Part shown: piece after piece, positions 1-12,075 of the stretch
Numbering within the stretch: the stretch's first letter is position 1
How the letters are laid out: each line of letters begins with the position of its first letter
Assembly: GCA_018398765.1 (NCBI GenBank)
Contig: JAHBMJ010003283.1
Coordinates: 1-59,098, forward strand
DNA from: Chromera velia
Lineage: Eukaryota > Sar > Chromeraceae
Reading direction: 5' to 3'
DNA length: 59,098 nt
Position numbers and translations under genes: made by a program
Notes under the pieces: generated by a model
The model's input: the letters and a program-made list of their open reading frames with translations, nothing else
Databases searched by the model: none
Told to the model about the DNA's origin: nothing

Positions 1-1366
1 CCCCCCCCCCCCCCGCAACCACTCAGATCTTCTTTCTCTTTCTCGTACTGCCCCGATCACTCCAATGCTTTCATCCCTTAATTGTCTCTCCCTCTCATTG
101 AGAGCCCGTCTATTTTCTGCGCGGTCAAAAAAGTTAGGGCCGCCGTTCTTTCCAACGAGTGCGAAGAAAGAGAAGACAGGCATGCCTGAGCACCTTTCCC
201 CTCACTCACAACACAACAGGAAGGACGCACCACATCAGAATCCAAACAGACAGACAGGCAGGCACGCACATTTAACAGCGCACATACACATCAATGGATA
301 AATGGACGCCCAAAATGGCAGATGATCAATTTGAGGAGAGAAACGGAGAGAGAGGAGACAGAGAGGCCAACGAAAGAGCAGGAATGGAACCGTCCAAGTA
401 GGACAGCAAGATAAGAAGAAGGGAGGAAGCAACTGAGGTACGTCTTGGGGATACAAACAGACGAATAGATGCATCTCCNCCCCGTTGAGAGAGAGAAAGG
501 AATAAAGTCTGGTTTCTAAGCACATATTCATGTAGAGAAGAACAGTGAAAAGGAAGGATTGTGTGGTGTGTGAGGCAAAACCGTACATAAGTGAGTGACG
601 CAAAACAGCAGCAGCAATCACATGGTTGGGTTGCAGCAGAAGGGAAATTTGTTGCTTTCTTATTTTCTTCTTCACCCCGTCTTTCCCTCCGATGTCTTCC
701 ATGACAATTCTTCTGGAAGATCAGGAAAGAAAACACGGCCATGGAGACACATATGCTGCGAGTCATGACGTGAGAAAGACGAGACGTGGTAAAAGCATAA
801 CCAGAAAAAAAGAAAAAACAAGAAAGGGGATGGGAAGGGAGACGGGCAGCGAGAACAAGGCAGAGTGCACAAAGGAACGAATGAACCCGACCATCGCATG
901 AACGAAAGAACCGTTGACAGAACCAATCAGTCAATATCGATACAAATAGGGGGTTCGACAGAAAACTAGCAAACAATTCTCAAGCAGCGAAGACTGATGC
1001 CTTAATGACATCAGATGATGTCTCCTTTCTTCCTTTCTTTTCTTTGCTTATTTGCGTCTTCTTCCCCTCTGGCCTTGAGCAGACAGACAAACAACAGATG
1101 AGAAAGCACCCCCCCAAGGGTCTACCCTCCCTTTTGTCTTCGCTTCTTCTCACCCGCTCATGCAGCGTTCTCTCATCCCCGTCTTTCTTCCTTCGATTTC
1201 AGCTCTTCTCACTTCACTCTCCCTCTTTTCTGTCCACAGGTCGCCCTCTCTGCGACGGCGCCCTTACGACAGGACAGCTTTTCGTCCCTCCCCTCCCCCC
1301 TCCTTCCTTTGCCCCCTTAGTGTCCTTCTTTTTCCCGTCGTCATTTCGTCATCTGTGCTAGAGACA

Positions 1367-1374
1367 GAGAGAGA

Positions 1375-1424
<50 letters not shown>
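1367..1424. repeat. (CA)n/(GA)n compound microsatellite
   Basis: A CA dinucleotide run at about 1377-1409 is followed directly by a GA run. The same compound pattern occurs repeatedly elsewhere in the window. Confidence 0.9.
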
Positions 1425-1425
<1 letters not shown>

Positions 1426-2869
1426 CCGTCAGTCAGACAGTGTCTTTCAGGGTCTCCCTCCCTCCCTCCCTCAGCCTTTCCTTCCTTCCCTTTTCTCTTT
1501 CGTTTTTCCCTCCGGAAGTCTTGCCGCCCTCGCCCTGATCCATTCTTCCGAGTCTTCTACCTCCCTCCCCCAGAACCTCCCGGTTGGTTTCGGAGAAGAG
1601 AGCGCTAAACGAAAAAGCGTGCAAGTGGCATGAGGAGAACTCTGAAAGGGGTCCAAATCGATGCCTTCTTCTCTTCAAAGACGAGTCAACCAGTCGTATC
1701 GATGGCCAAAGCACACCGCTTGGGCACCTTCGCGCCCGAGACTTTCGTAGTCAAGCCACAAGGCTTTCTACACTGTCCAACTTTCGAACTTTCTTTTTCT
1801 TTTCTTAGTCTCCATTGGTATCAGCATCGGGTCGATCGCCGCTTGTTTTTGTAAAGTTGAGAGAGAGTTCAACTTGCCTCGATCCTCCGCATGACCTCCC
1901 TTCCTCCTTCGTTCGACCTTCGAAGTACCACCCACCCACAAAACCCCACCCTTCTCTCCATGCTCGTTCGTTTCATTTTTGGAGCTCTGATCTAGCTTCC
2001 GCTTACAGGCAAAACCCTGCAATGCTAATTTGTGCCCAGGCCGTTGCGCTTTTTCAAAGCAAATGGGACTTTGGCTGCGTTGAGTGGATGGTTCGTTGTA
2101 AAGCAAGCAAGGAGAAGAAAAGAATGGAAAGGAGACAATCGGTCCGAAGCACAAACGGCGACCCGAAGGGACGGGAGATGGGAAAAACTGAAGGAAGGAA
2201 GGAATGTTGGAGCGAACAAACGCCCACGAAGGGGAACGAACGAAAGACCCAGTAGAGGCGAAAAGACAGAGTTGCAGACGTGCAAGAGAATGACAAGTTT
2301 CAAAGTTGTTGGCAATGGATTTCAGGTGCACGCACACGAAAGGACGTATCTTTTCTGCATTATTTTCGCCATTAATTTTCTCATACAGGCAACGCATTTC
2401 TTCGGCCTCCACGATACATGAAAGACATTCAACAAACGAAGGAACGAACAGAAGGGAAAAAACGAGGAACGAAGAAACACACAAACAGAGGAAGAAACAA
2501 GCAAAGGAAGGAGGAAGAAGCAGTAGTAAAAAAACAATACAGATGACCACCAAGGCGCGAACCAACGCCCGGATACGGGAAGGCAGATTGGATGCAAACA
2601 CTCAGTGTGTCGCAAACAGACATGAATTCATGCAGGAACACATACATGCAGTGAGAAGAACGAAATGCTCTCCCCGCCGAGCACCTTGGTGGCCACGAAG
2701 AAGGGGGGGGAGAAGGTATGATCATAAGTTGGCTCACATGAATCGTTACCTGCATCTTTGTCTGCCAAATCTTTCTTTGTTTGTTTGCGTGAGTAGGTGC
2801 CCCAAACAAACCAAACCTCACAACCACGCTTTCTTAAGACAGATCTCTGCATGCCCTCCTTCCTTGTCG

Positions 2870-2955
2870 GTCTTTTTGTTTAATTGCCGGGAGGGATCCT
2901 TGATTGATTGCTGTCTTTTTGTTTAATTGCCGGGAGGGATCCTTGATTGATTGCT
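2870..2955. repeat. 43-bp tandem duplication
   Basis: Two adjacent identical copies of a non-simple 43-bp unit start at 2870 and 2913. Each contains TTTAATTGCCGGGAGGGATC. No gene is assigned here. Confidence 0.9.
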
Positions 2956-3283
2956 ACTTCCTCACTCTGTTGAGACCGCACACGAAACTCAGTGGACCAA
3001 CGATGTAATGAAGGAACAAAAGAAGTCAACCACCTTCAAGCTGTCTCCGGGACGCGAAGGATGTGCTCCTTTATTCTCTTCATCCATTCCTCGACCTCTC
3101 TTGTATGTGCGTGTTTCTTTTCTTTTTTTTGCTTTGCCCGAAGCCCCCCTCTTCCCCCCCTCCGTCTCTTTGTGGACCTTCGACAGGCAGCAGAAGAGAG
3201 GGCAGACAGAAAGAAGCCAAGGCAGACTTTTTGCAGGCTTCTGTTCTCTCCTCCATCTGCATGCAGAGAGGATCTCATACTTC

Positions 3284-3396
3284 ATCCATCCATCCATGCA
3301 TCCATCCATCCATCCATCCATGCATCCATCCATCCATCCATCCATCCATGCATCCATCCATCCATCCATGCATCCATCCATCCATCCATCCATCCC
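3284..3396. repeat. (CATC)n microsatellite
   Basis: About 110 bp of CATC repeats with regularly spaced CATG interruptions. It is open in several frames on both strands, which gives spurious repetitive open frames. Confidence 0.92.
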
Positions 3397-4393
3397 ACCT
3401 CACTGCACCGACGAGGAGCAAAGCAAAAACTGAACCTCATCACTCCCAGACGTAAATCGTTCGAGGCACATTCTCTGCATGATGATGGCAGTGTCGTTTA
3501 ACAAGGTACGAAGGAAAAGGCATCATCAAATGTCCATCTGGTGACTTCGCTATCGACGTATGTGTGTCTGTCCGCCTGCCTCTTCTCTCTTGGAACAACT
3601 TTTCGGTGTCAGTCTCGTTCTGAATCTTCTTCTGATCAATCGACTCCTCCTCCCTTCCTCCTTCGCTCCCTCAATTGTATGACTCTGCAGGCTTCTTCTT
3701 TTCTCTGGGTTCGATGGCCTTTCTCGCTTCGTTCCTCCGCTCCCTCGTTCGTTTCTTCCTTTCTTGCGCCACGCGCCTCAATTCACACGGCTCTTGAGTT
3801 AAACATCGCAAATACAATATAACGGGTGCGCGCGCGCACACACGCACACACATACATGAATTTAGACGAATAGAACAGCTTGTTGAACAAGCCTTTACAG
3901 AGTCATCTGCTTTCTTTCGCGGGAAAGAAAGAGAAAGTAGTCGAGGGACAATGAAGAATGCACAGGCAAGTACCCATGTGAACTGCTGAGCAAAAAAGAA
4001 AAACAAACAGAAAGACAGAGAGAGCGAAGGAAGGAAGGAAAGAAAGAAAGAGAAAGGGAGCCTCGGATTCAAATGCATCCCCCTCCTCTTTTCCTCTCTT
4101 ACAGGCTTTCCGTCTTTTCCTCTGTCTTCCTCTTCCATTCTCGCCCACCCCTTCCCACCCCACCAACCTTTCTGACTAATTTACCCTTCTCCTTGCCAAA
4201 GGAGCATACCCCCTACGCTCCCTCCAAGTATAACTTTTCTGTTTCTCTCTCTCTCCCGCTTGTTGCCCCTTCACCTGACCACAACAAAGAGACGGAGACA
4301 CAATGCACAACTGCTGCAAAACACACAAGAGAAAAAAGAAACTTTTCTTTGTCCTGCTCTCTCCCCCGCCCCCTCATTCCTCATCAATCATCA

Positions 4394-6650
4394 TCAGTGT
4401 TCGGTGGTGCACGGAGCCTCCTCACTCTCGTCGTGAGCAGCGTCGTACGGAGGCGGCAACATCGCGCCATGAACGTCGTGTAGCATTACCTGTTGCTGGA
4501 GCTGATGCCAGTGCAATGCTGCTGCCGCATGCTCCTGATGAGACTGCGCAGCCGCTGCAACAGCAGCTGCTGCCGCAGACGGTGACGAGGAGAAAACAGC
4601 AGCGGCGCCAGGGGGCCCTCCCGAATCACCAGGAGCCCCTGTCATGAAGCTCAAATCGACACCTCCCACCCCTGTCATTTCCAAGAATGGAGGCCCACCC
4701 CCCGAAGAGCCCCCCTGGGGGGCCAACATCAGGTTCCCCCCTGTTCCCCGACTGCCTCCTCTGCCAACCCCACCACCACCCTCTTGTGAGGGCGCTCTCG
4801 AGGAAGGAAAGTCAAAACCGTTCCCCCCCCCACCCCCAGTTTCATATGCACCACCATTTTGGTTCCCCCCCAGCGAGGTGACCCAGGGAAAAATAGACAG
4901 AGGTCCCATGTTCACTCCCCCCTGCTTACCCTGTCCTTGAACCCCCCGTCCGCCCTCGCCGAAGGACCACTGACGCTGATGTTTTTGGGTGTTCTGCCCA
5001 CCCCACAGCGTGCCGGAGTGGAGACTTCCTCCGCCGTCCTCCGCCCCGAATCCAACACCCAATTGACGCCGCGGCACAGCCGGCGGCTGGCCTCCGGCGG
5101 TTGAGGTCGAGGGGCCGAAGCCTCGAGAGAGAGCGGAGGGGGGGAGTCGGGGAGGGGGGCGATAAGGGCGTGAGGGAGGTCCTGGGGCGTTGGGTGGAAG
5201 ACCCGTATGCCCTTCATTGGAAGGCTGCGAGGGGGGTGGGGGCATGCTACCGTCCCCCCACAGACGACGCACGTGGGGTGGAGGTCCTCCGCCTGAACCC
5301 CTCCCTGCTCCCTCGTGCTGTGCTCCATAGTACGAAGGTGCATCGGAGGAAGAGGCGGGGTGCGGGGGTCCGAACGTCTCGGGAGCGCGCCCGTAGGGGG
5401 GATAGGGTTCAGAATGGGTGGGGGGTAGGGGATATGAGGGTTGATACAGGCGGTCTGATGCCGCTTGTGACCTGCCCTCCCTCTTGTCCCCTCTCCTTTC
5501 CCCCGCAAACTCTCCTCTGCCCGCCCCCCCGAAATCTTCCTCTTCATCCCTAGTGCTTTCTCCCCAGAATCCCCTGCGAGGAGCGGAAGAGGAAGGAACC
5601 GTCGCCATGTCGTGTGACGAACCACCGAACGCCCTTCCCCCTCTCCCCCTCCTTGCAGACGGCTGCTGTTGAGTTGCAGCAATCCAGGGCGGGTACCTGT
5701 GGGGCGGGCGCCCCCCTCCCCCTCCAGAGTGAGGTGTGTCGGAGGCAGAGGAGGAGGGATAGGAATCGTTCAGAACGAGGAGGCCACCTGAGGAAGCCTT
5801 CCCCCCACCTGAACCTGCTGCTATGGAACGCAGATAGAGGTGCGCCATTCTCTCTGCGCGCACCTGGTCCCTCATTTCCGGACACTTCACAGGATCTTTC
5901 TCAGTTCCTTGATACAACTTCTCAGCCCGCAGACGCCCCGCAACCAACTCGTCGACTGCACTCACACATAAGCAAGCCAGAAAGAAACACAGACAGAGGG
6001 AGAGAAGAGATGCTTTATGCCTTCAGCATACGCCGCGATGAAACTAACGATTTAAGCAAGCACAAATCGAAGCACTCTAAAAAATAAAGACACTGAATAG
6101 GGAGAGCGATGCTAGGCCCCCGAGAACTCCTTCTGTGCTTTCGATTCTTCATCAACACATAGAAAAAATAACAGCAGCCAAATACTCCAACATACAATTG
6201 GCGCCTCCCCTCTTTGCCTTTCCTGGTTCCTTCTCTCCCTTTCCTTTTCGCCTCCCTTTCTTTCTTTCTTTCTTTTTTTTTTTTTCGCTCGTCTCCTTTA
6301 CTCCTTCCATTATTCCCTCCTTCTTTTCAATCGTGTCTCTCTCTCCCTCCCGCGCTGCCTCCCTCCCTGTCTCTCGTCCTTCCTCGTTTCCTTGATTTGC
6401 ATCTGCGGAGAGAAAAATGGCCTGACAGACGTCGCAATTTGTTCCCCTGCTGTTTAGCGCTTTTCGGCGGCGCATAAAATCAATGGAGAGCAAACACAAA
6501 CTCTGTCAGAGACAGATAAGAAGAAAAAAGAGAAGCAACAGAGACGGCAGACACCACTGGCAGACCTGTGTGGGCAAAGTTGCAGTTCGCACCGCTTCTA
6601 CACGGCCGTTTCTGCATTCGGGCAAAGTCACACACGCACAAACGCACACA

Positions 6651-6689
<39 letters not shown>

Positions 6690-8049
6690 CAAAAGAGAGA
6701 AGAAGTGGTATCGAACGAAGTCAGCATTTTCCAGATGGGTACTCCGTGCCACAGCCACTTTTTTAAATAAAAAGAAAAGTGCATGCAAAAAGAATGGAGT
6801 CTCTCTCTCGTTATTCTCCACACATCTCTTCTTGCCTGCCTTTCACACGATTCCGCACTCCTCCCACCAATCTCTAGTCCGCCCTCCATGTTGTGACTGT
6901 GAGAGACAATTCAGAGGGGACGAAACGCAGCTGCGACCACGTTTCCTTCGGATCGCTCCTGCTAGACAGGAAAAAAAGGATATCGGTGCCATCTACGAAA
7001 CAACCAACGAAGCCAAATAGAAGACGCAAACTACTGACAGATCGGCAGTGTCAACAGATGCAAGACGCAAAGAAAAATGCAGCAGACGGACGGAAATAAG
7101 TAAATAGAGAATGGAAGGGGACAGAACGAACGAAAAGACAGAGAAAAACAAGAGAGACAGATAGACAGACAGGTAATATGTTTGTTTCATTCCCCTGTTT
7201 CTCCGCATCTACACAACAGACAAAACAGAAAGGAAAAAGCAAAGACAAACACACAGACAAACAGACAGAAAGGCAGAAAGAAAGAAAGAAAGAAAGACAG
7301 ACAGACAGAAAGAAAGGAAGGAAGGAAAGAAAGAAAAGAAAAGAAAAGAAAAGAAAGAAAAGAAAAGAAAGAAAGAAAGAAAGAAAGAAAGAAAAAAAAG
7401 AAAGAAAGAAAGAAAGAAAGAAAGAAAAGAAAGAAAGAAAGAAAAGAAAGAAACAAAGAACAGTCTGCTCACCCTCATCACGGAATTGCACATCACTGTG
7501 TGTCTCAAGTCAGGGGGGGGCATCACCTCGAAGTCTCCGTGTGCAAATCTGAAAAGGAGAAAGATTGGAAAACAAAAAAAGGAGTTCAGAGGACGGGAAA
7601 AGCGGACGAAAGCCAGAGGGGCAGGTCGGCAGGAAAACACTGAAACCACAGAAGGGTGCAGAGAGATGCGAGCCCGCGCGCTTGCGGGAGAGAGAAATTG
7701 AGAGGGACACATTTCGCGGGGCCCACAAAAGGTCTTCTTTGCCGAACACACTCCCACCTGAACCTTTCTCTGAGAGCCCTCTGCTCATACACACACACCA
7801 CAAACCAGATGACAGACAGACTTTTGTCTGACTGGCTGAAAGGCATAATCACCGTCAGACCGACCGACCGACAGACCTGCAATTGGAACCCATTTGGCAG
7901 AAGCCGGTCTTCCAGTGCCTGCAGATTTTCGTCTTAGTGATTGCATTGCGGTACAGCTCGTTTTTCAGGTTTACACTGGCAGCCGCCGACGCCGCCTCAG
8001 GGCCCGTCACCCCTCCGGCCTGCCTCTCCCTTTCTCTTTCAGGAGCCAT
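4394..8049 (-). CDS. Tandem CCCH zinc-finger protein (probable RNA-binding regulator)
   Basis: Four minus-strand exons: 8049-7877, 7548-7473, 6611-6566 and 5955-4394. All junctions are GT/AG and the phases agree, giving 618 aa. Finger 1 is C43-X7-C51-X5-C57-X3-H61 with lead-in TKTKIC. Finger 2 is C78-X8-C87-X5-C93-X3-H97. Both fingers are split by introns and become complete only after splicing, which strongly supports the model. Sixteen residues separate the fingers, close to the tristetraprolin-like layout; that family binds AU-rich RNA and controls mRNA stability or translation. Residues from about 99 to 618 form a long tail rich in Gly, Pro, Ser and Arg with poly-Gly and poly-Ala stretches near the C-terminus; no domain is visible there. 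The start at 8049 is the first ATG before the fingers and is less certain, since an upstream exon is possible. RNA target and function are inferred. Confidence 0.82.
6640..6690. repeat. (CA)n/(GA)n microsatellite in CCCH-gene intron 2
   Basis: CA run followed by a GA run on the + strand, so TC then TG on the transcribed sense strand. It lies just before finger-2 exon 3 in transcription order. Confidence 0.9.
7261..7457. repeat. (GAAA)n purine tract in CCCH-gene intron 2
   Basis: About 200 bp of GAAA/GAAAA repeats on the + strand, so pyrimidine-rich on the sense strand of the minus gene. It lies just after the donor at 7472. Confidence 0.92.
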
Positions 8050-9208
8050 CTGCGTCAGCTGACGCTCCTCTCGATTAAAAGCAGGGACAGGCTTAATCGT
8101 AGCGAGGGACTGAACAGATGCGGACGACAGTATGTCCGGACAAGTCCGCCCGGCTCAGAAAGTGCGGTTGGGACAACGACAAATACGAGTGGGTGAAACG
8201 AAAGGGGCGTTGGTCTGGGCAACCGTTAGTGTTGGTACAGGAACGGTGCAGTCTGCAGCATGAAGAGCAAATAACAGGAGGTGGAAGCAGTGAAGCCTCT
8301 GGCCACGTGGAATCAATCGCCTTTGCTTCGTTCTGCCACAAGACAAGCGGCGTCGCGTGCTCGGACTGAACCGGCAGGTGCGTTCAGCTCTTCTAGGCAG
8401 AATTGACACCAGAAATCGCCCTCGCTCGCTTGATTCAAAGCACAAGAATGAATGACACATGTAGAAAGTAATGTCAAATGCCTGAAATCCCTGTATATAT
8501 CAGGAAGTATGAGTTCTTGCAGAGCCATATACTAAGAGCCATCATGTGCAAAAATGATGGAGCGTATATAGATCGATTTTGCGTGCGTCAAATCTTCCTG
8601 CATGGGCACCCCCCGCTTCGCTTTCCGGGGCCAGGCACAACTGTGTGTGCATGTTGTTTGTGGTTCCTTGTGCGCGAATGTACGTGCGCGCCCTGCATGA
8701 TCGATTTGCATTGATTTGCTCTCATTGCTGCGATTTGCTGCAATGACCACACGCGCATTCCAGCCATTCATTGTGTGAAAAGACTATTGCTTCTGTCTTT
8801 GCTTCAGCTACGCGGCTTTTGGCGGGTTTGTTTTTCTTGGAGCCGGGCGGGTGTCAGACTGTAGACCGTCAGTCACCGGCTGTATCTCTGTAATTGGCTA
8901 CTGGCCGCGACCATCTGCGGGACAATTTAGACAGTGAGGGGGAGGGGTCGATTGTGTAAGCCATCGGAAACATACATAGTGCACACCGTTGAGGGAGTGT
9001 GCGAAAGGACTTTTGTCTGAATAAGGACAGCAGGGAGGGCCTGGTGTGGATGGATCCAGATTGATCATGCTCTTCTTTCGGTGCGTTCGAGGCAAGAGAG
9101 AGTAGCAGCACAGACAAGAGCTTGCCTGCTTCATTCCAACCGCTGATCATACGGACAGAGGGTCAGGCCTTTACCATCGTCTCCTCAGATCTCAGAGGGG
9201 AAAAAAAA
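8050..9208. promoter_or_regulatory. Divergent spacer between CCCH gene (-) and AP-2 alpha gene (+)
   Basis: About 1.16 kb separates the two putative start codons, which point away from each other. The spacer must hold both promoters and both 5' untranslated regions. It is of mixed composition, not AT-rich like the other spacers. I see no clear TATA box or recognised operator. Open frames here show no family similarity. Confidence 0.5.
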
Positions 9209-9965
9209 ATGGCGAGACGGATGCGAGGATTGACGAACTTCATCGCCGAAGTTCGAAACTGCGCGAATCACGAGGCCGAAGTCCAGAGAGTCGAGAAAGA
9301 GTTGACGAAGATCAGAGTCAAATTTGCCGACGCAACAAAACTGAAGCCGTACGACAGAAGGAAATATGTATGGAAATTGATTTACATCTTTATGCTGGGG
9401 TACGATGTTGACTTTGGTCAGATGGAGGCTGTGAAGCTGATCAGTTCGTCAAAATTTTCGGAGAAGAAGACAGGATACCTCGCAATTTCCTTTTTCCTGG
9501 TTGATCAGCCAGAGATTCTCCGGATGACTGCAAATCAACTAAAGACCGATATGTACTCCGAGAACAAGCACGTGGCGGCTGTGGCTTTGAACTGCATCGC
9601 GAATGTGGGAGAGGAAGAATTGGCAGAACATCTGATGAGGGACATCACCAGGCTAACTAGTCCTCAGGCAGACGAAATAGGGCCCTCCACCAAACGGAGA
9701 GCCTATCTCGCACTGACACGGCTTTTTAGGAGGGACACGGACCTCATCAATGCGGAGATGTGGGCACCGAGGATTGCGGCGGTCGGTGGGTGGGTTGGTT
9801 TGTTTGGGGACTTCTGGTGTTGGGTTTGTTTTTCTGGATTGAAGATTTGATCAGGTTTCTCGGATTCGCGCGGATGGCCGTGCAAGCTGAGCCCGTTGTG
9901 GGATGAGTGAATCACAGCACCCAACTCCATATTCGTTCTGTGTGCGTGTGCGTGTGTGTGTGTAT

Positions 9966-10006
<41 letters not shown>

Positions 10007-11340
10007 CAGCGGGAGGGGCGGCGTTTCCGTTTTCGTTTGAGTCTCTGAACGGATCTTTCGGCCTCACTGACCTCACTTGAGCGTATTTATTTGGATGGTT
10101 GCTGGTATAAGGATCATGTGCTCTCCGTTTTCTTTTTGAGAGAGCGTTTGCAAAGAAAGAGAAGGCCGAAGAGCAAGCTCGCTAGTCCCTGGGTCTGTTT
10201 TTCTTCCTTCAAGCTGGAACAGTCTGCATGTGGTTTCCCTTTTGAAATCAGGAAACCAAAAAAAAAGGGAAAGAACGATGTTCTGGCCTGGTGGTGCGAC
10301 AGAGCAACGTGCACCGACAAAAGAAACAAATCTGAGCGAACAGCCTTTCTCTTCCCCTTCTCTGTCATTTTCTATCTGCTTCCGTACTGACTGTGTCACG
10401 TGTACTTTTCTTACTGCTTGCGGATTTGTGCGATTCATTCATTGCTGTTCTCCCTCCAGGCGATGGGTGTCGAGACGGATATCGGCATTCTGACAGCAAT
10501 TTCTTCCTTCACCGGCGCCCTTTTGGAAGAGTGTGAGGGCGAGGAGATTGAAAGCTACCGGGAGGTCTTCGCTCCCATCCTCACCCTTCTCTTCAAGTAA
10601 GTGGAAGGGTTGGTAGTATGAATTCGCTCTACATCTGATCCTTGGCGTTGGATTCTGTTTGGAATTTTGCTTCGGTTGACTGACGGAATTGAATATGGGG
10701 AGCGAGAGAGTGGGAGGGCCCCTGAAGTTGATGGGTGTTATAAAAAGAAGAAAGAAAGGGGATCGGTGGCGCCGATTCCGTGATTGTTTTTTCTCTTTTC
10801 ATTCATTGATCAATTGGTTTATTGATTACAAGACTGGGATGGATGCATGGAGTCAACAGATTCATTCTTCTTTTTTTCGTTGGCCCCTGCCTGGATCGAT
10901 TGACTTGACTGTTTCGTCGGTCGAGGAGTTGACAGAAGTGATTGCATGATCGATGGCATGACTCTTTTACACATTTTTTGACAGCTGATGGACTGTCCAT
11001 GTGTGCTCTTGATGCCTTCACTCTCCTCATAGCGACCGGAGGGTTGGAAACGAAACCCAATGTTGGTAGTCATATGTTGATATATTTGTTCTGGACGGTC
11101 AAGGGACATGCTGGACTGCCTTTGCCTTCCTTCACTACTGCCTGCTTTCTTGCCTGCCTGCAGACTGATGCAAGGAGAAGTTCCTTCTGCGTACGTGTGG
11201 TACACAATTCCCGCGCCTTGGCTGATGGTCTGTTGATCTTGAACAGTCTGTATGCCTTCCGTGGGCAGGCACCTGAGTGTCTGATTGACATTCTGTCTTT
11301 TCCTTCCACTGCGGCATGCAGAGTCTTACGGGCTTTCCCT

Positions 11341-11402
<62 letters not shown>

Positions 11403-12039
11403 CCCCTCTTTCGTCCCGGTGCCCTTCCTTCCCTCGTGCCGTCCCCTCGCAGGCAGGCAGCTGACTGCAGTTTCTAGAGAAGTCTCCAGTTGTTTCCTTC
11501 CCTTTTTGTGCACGAATCCCCTTTGGCGTTTCCGTGCGTTGCTGGACTGCCTCACTTTTCCTTCTCCGTCTTTTTCACTTCCTGTTTTAGTTTCCAAAGG
11601 GATCCATCCTTGCACACTTTCTCACGCTCCTCTTTGGGCTCATATCTACGTACATATATACATACATACATGCATACATACATACATACATATACGCACA
11701 AGTGTGAGGAGTGCATCGAGCTGTGGACTCATTTTCTTCTCCGAGCAAGTCTCCCAAAGGCAGTCGTATTGTCCAGTGATGCACAAACCCGTGCACACGT
11801 TGGCCTTCAGCGTCCCCTTCCTCTGCACTATTTGTCTCTGTCCCTCCTCTCACTCCCCATGATGCGATGAATGAATGCAGACGAAGCTTCTCCGGCTGCT
11901 TCAATTTTTTCCGGTTCCCCGAGATCTGACGTCAGTCGGTCCTCCGCCACCCAGCCACTCATTTTGGACTTCTCTTTGGATACTGCACTTTCTTTTGCTG
12001 TCTAGCCTCTCGCACTCACAAAAGAGTGCAACGAAAGAA

Positions 12040-12075
<36 letters not shown>

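Larger units (their letters stand above)
1..4393. other. Left flank without a supported gene
   Basis: No reading frame here shows a family I recognise, and the open frames are mostly low-complexity shadows. The sequence alternates between purine-rich blocks on the + strand (about 300-1000, 2090-2560, 3960-4060) and pyrimidine-rich blocks (about 1000-1560, 3060-3180, 4080-4290). A stretch near 1575-1770 has more coding-like complexity but gives no product I can name. It probably contains the 3' untranslated region of the zinc-finger gene next to it, introns or exons of an unresolved gene, and simple repeats. It starts with a C homopolymer and has a single undetermined base at 479. Confidence 0.5.

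Noticed and set aside
2989-3501. Repetitive open frames on both strands
   Set aside because: They are translations of the CATC microsatellite, open in several frames at once.
4912-5682. 256-residue minus-strand open frame
   Set aside because: It lies in another frame of the GC-rich last exon of the CCCH gene and lacks splice or homology support.
8118-8369. Open frames in the divergent spacer
   Set aside because: Composition and lack of family similarity suggest 5' untranslated or promoter sequence.
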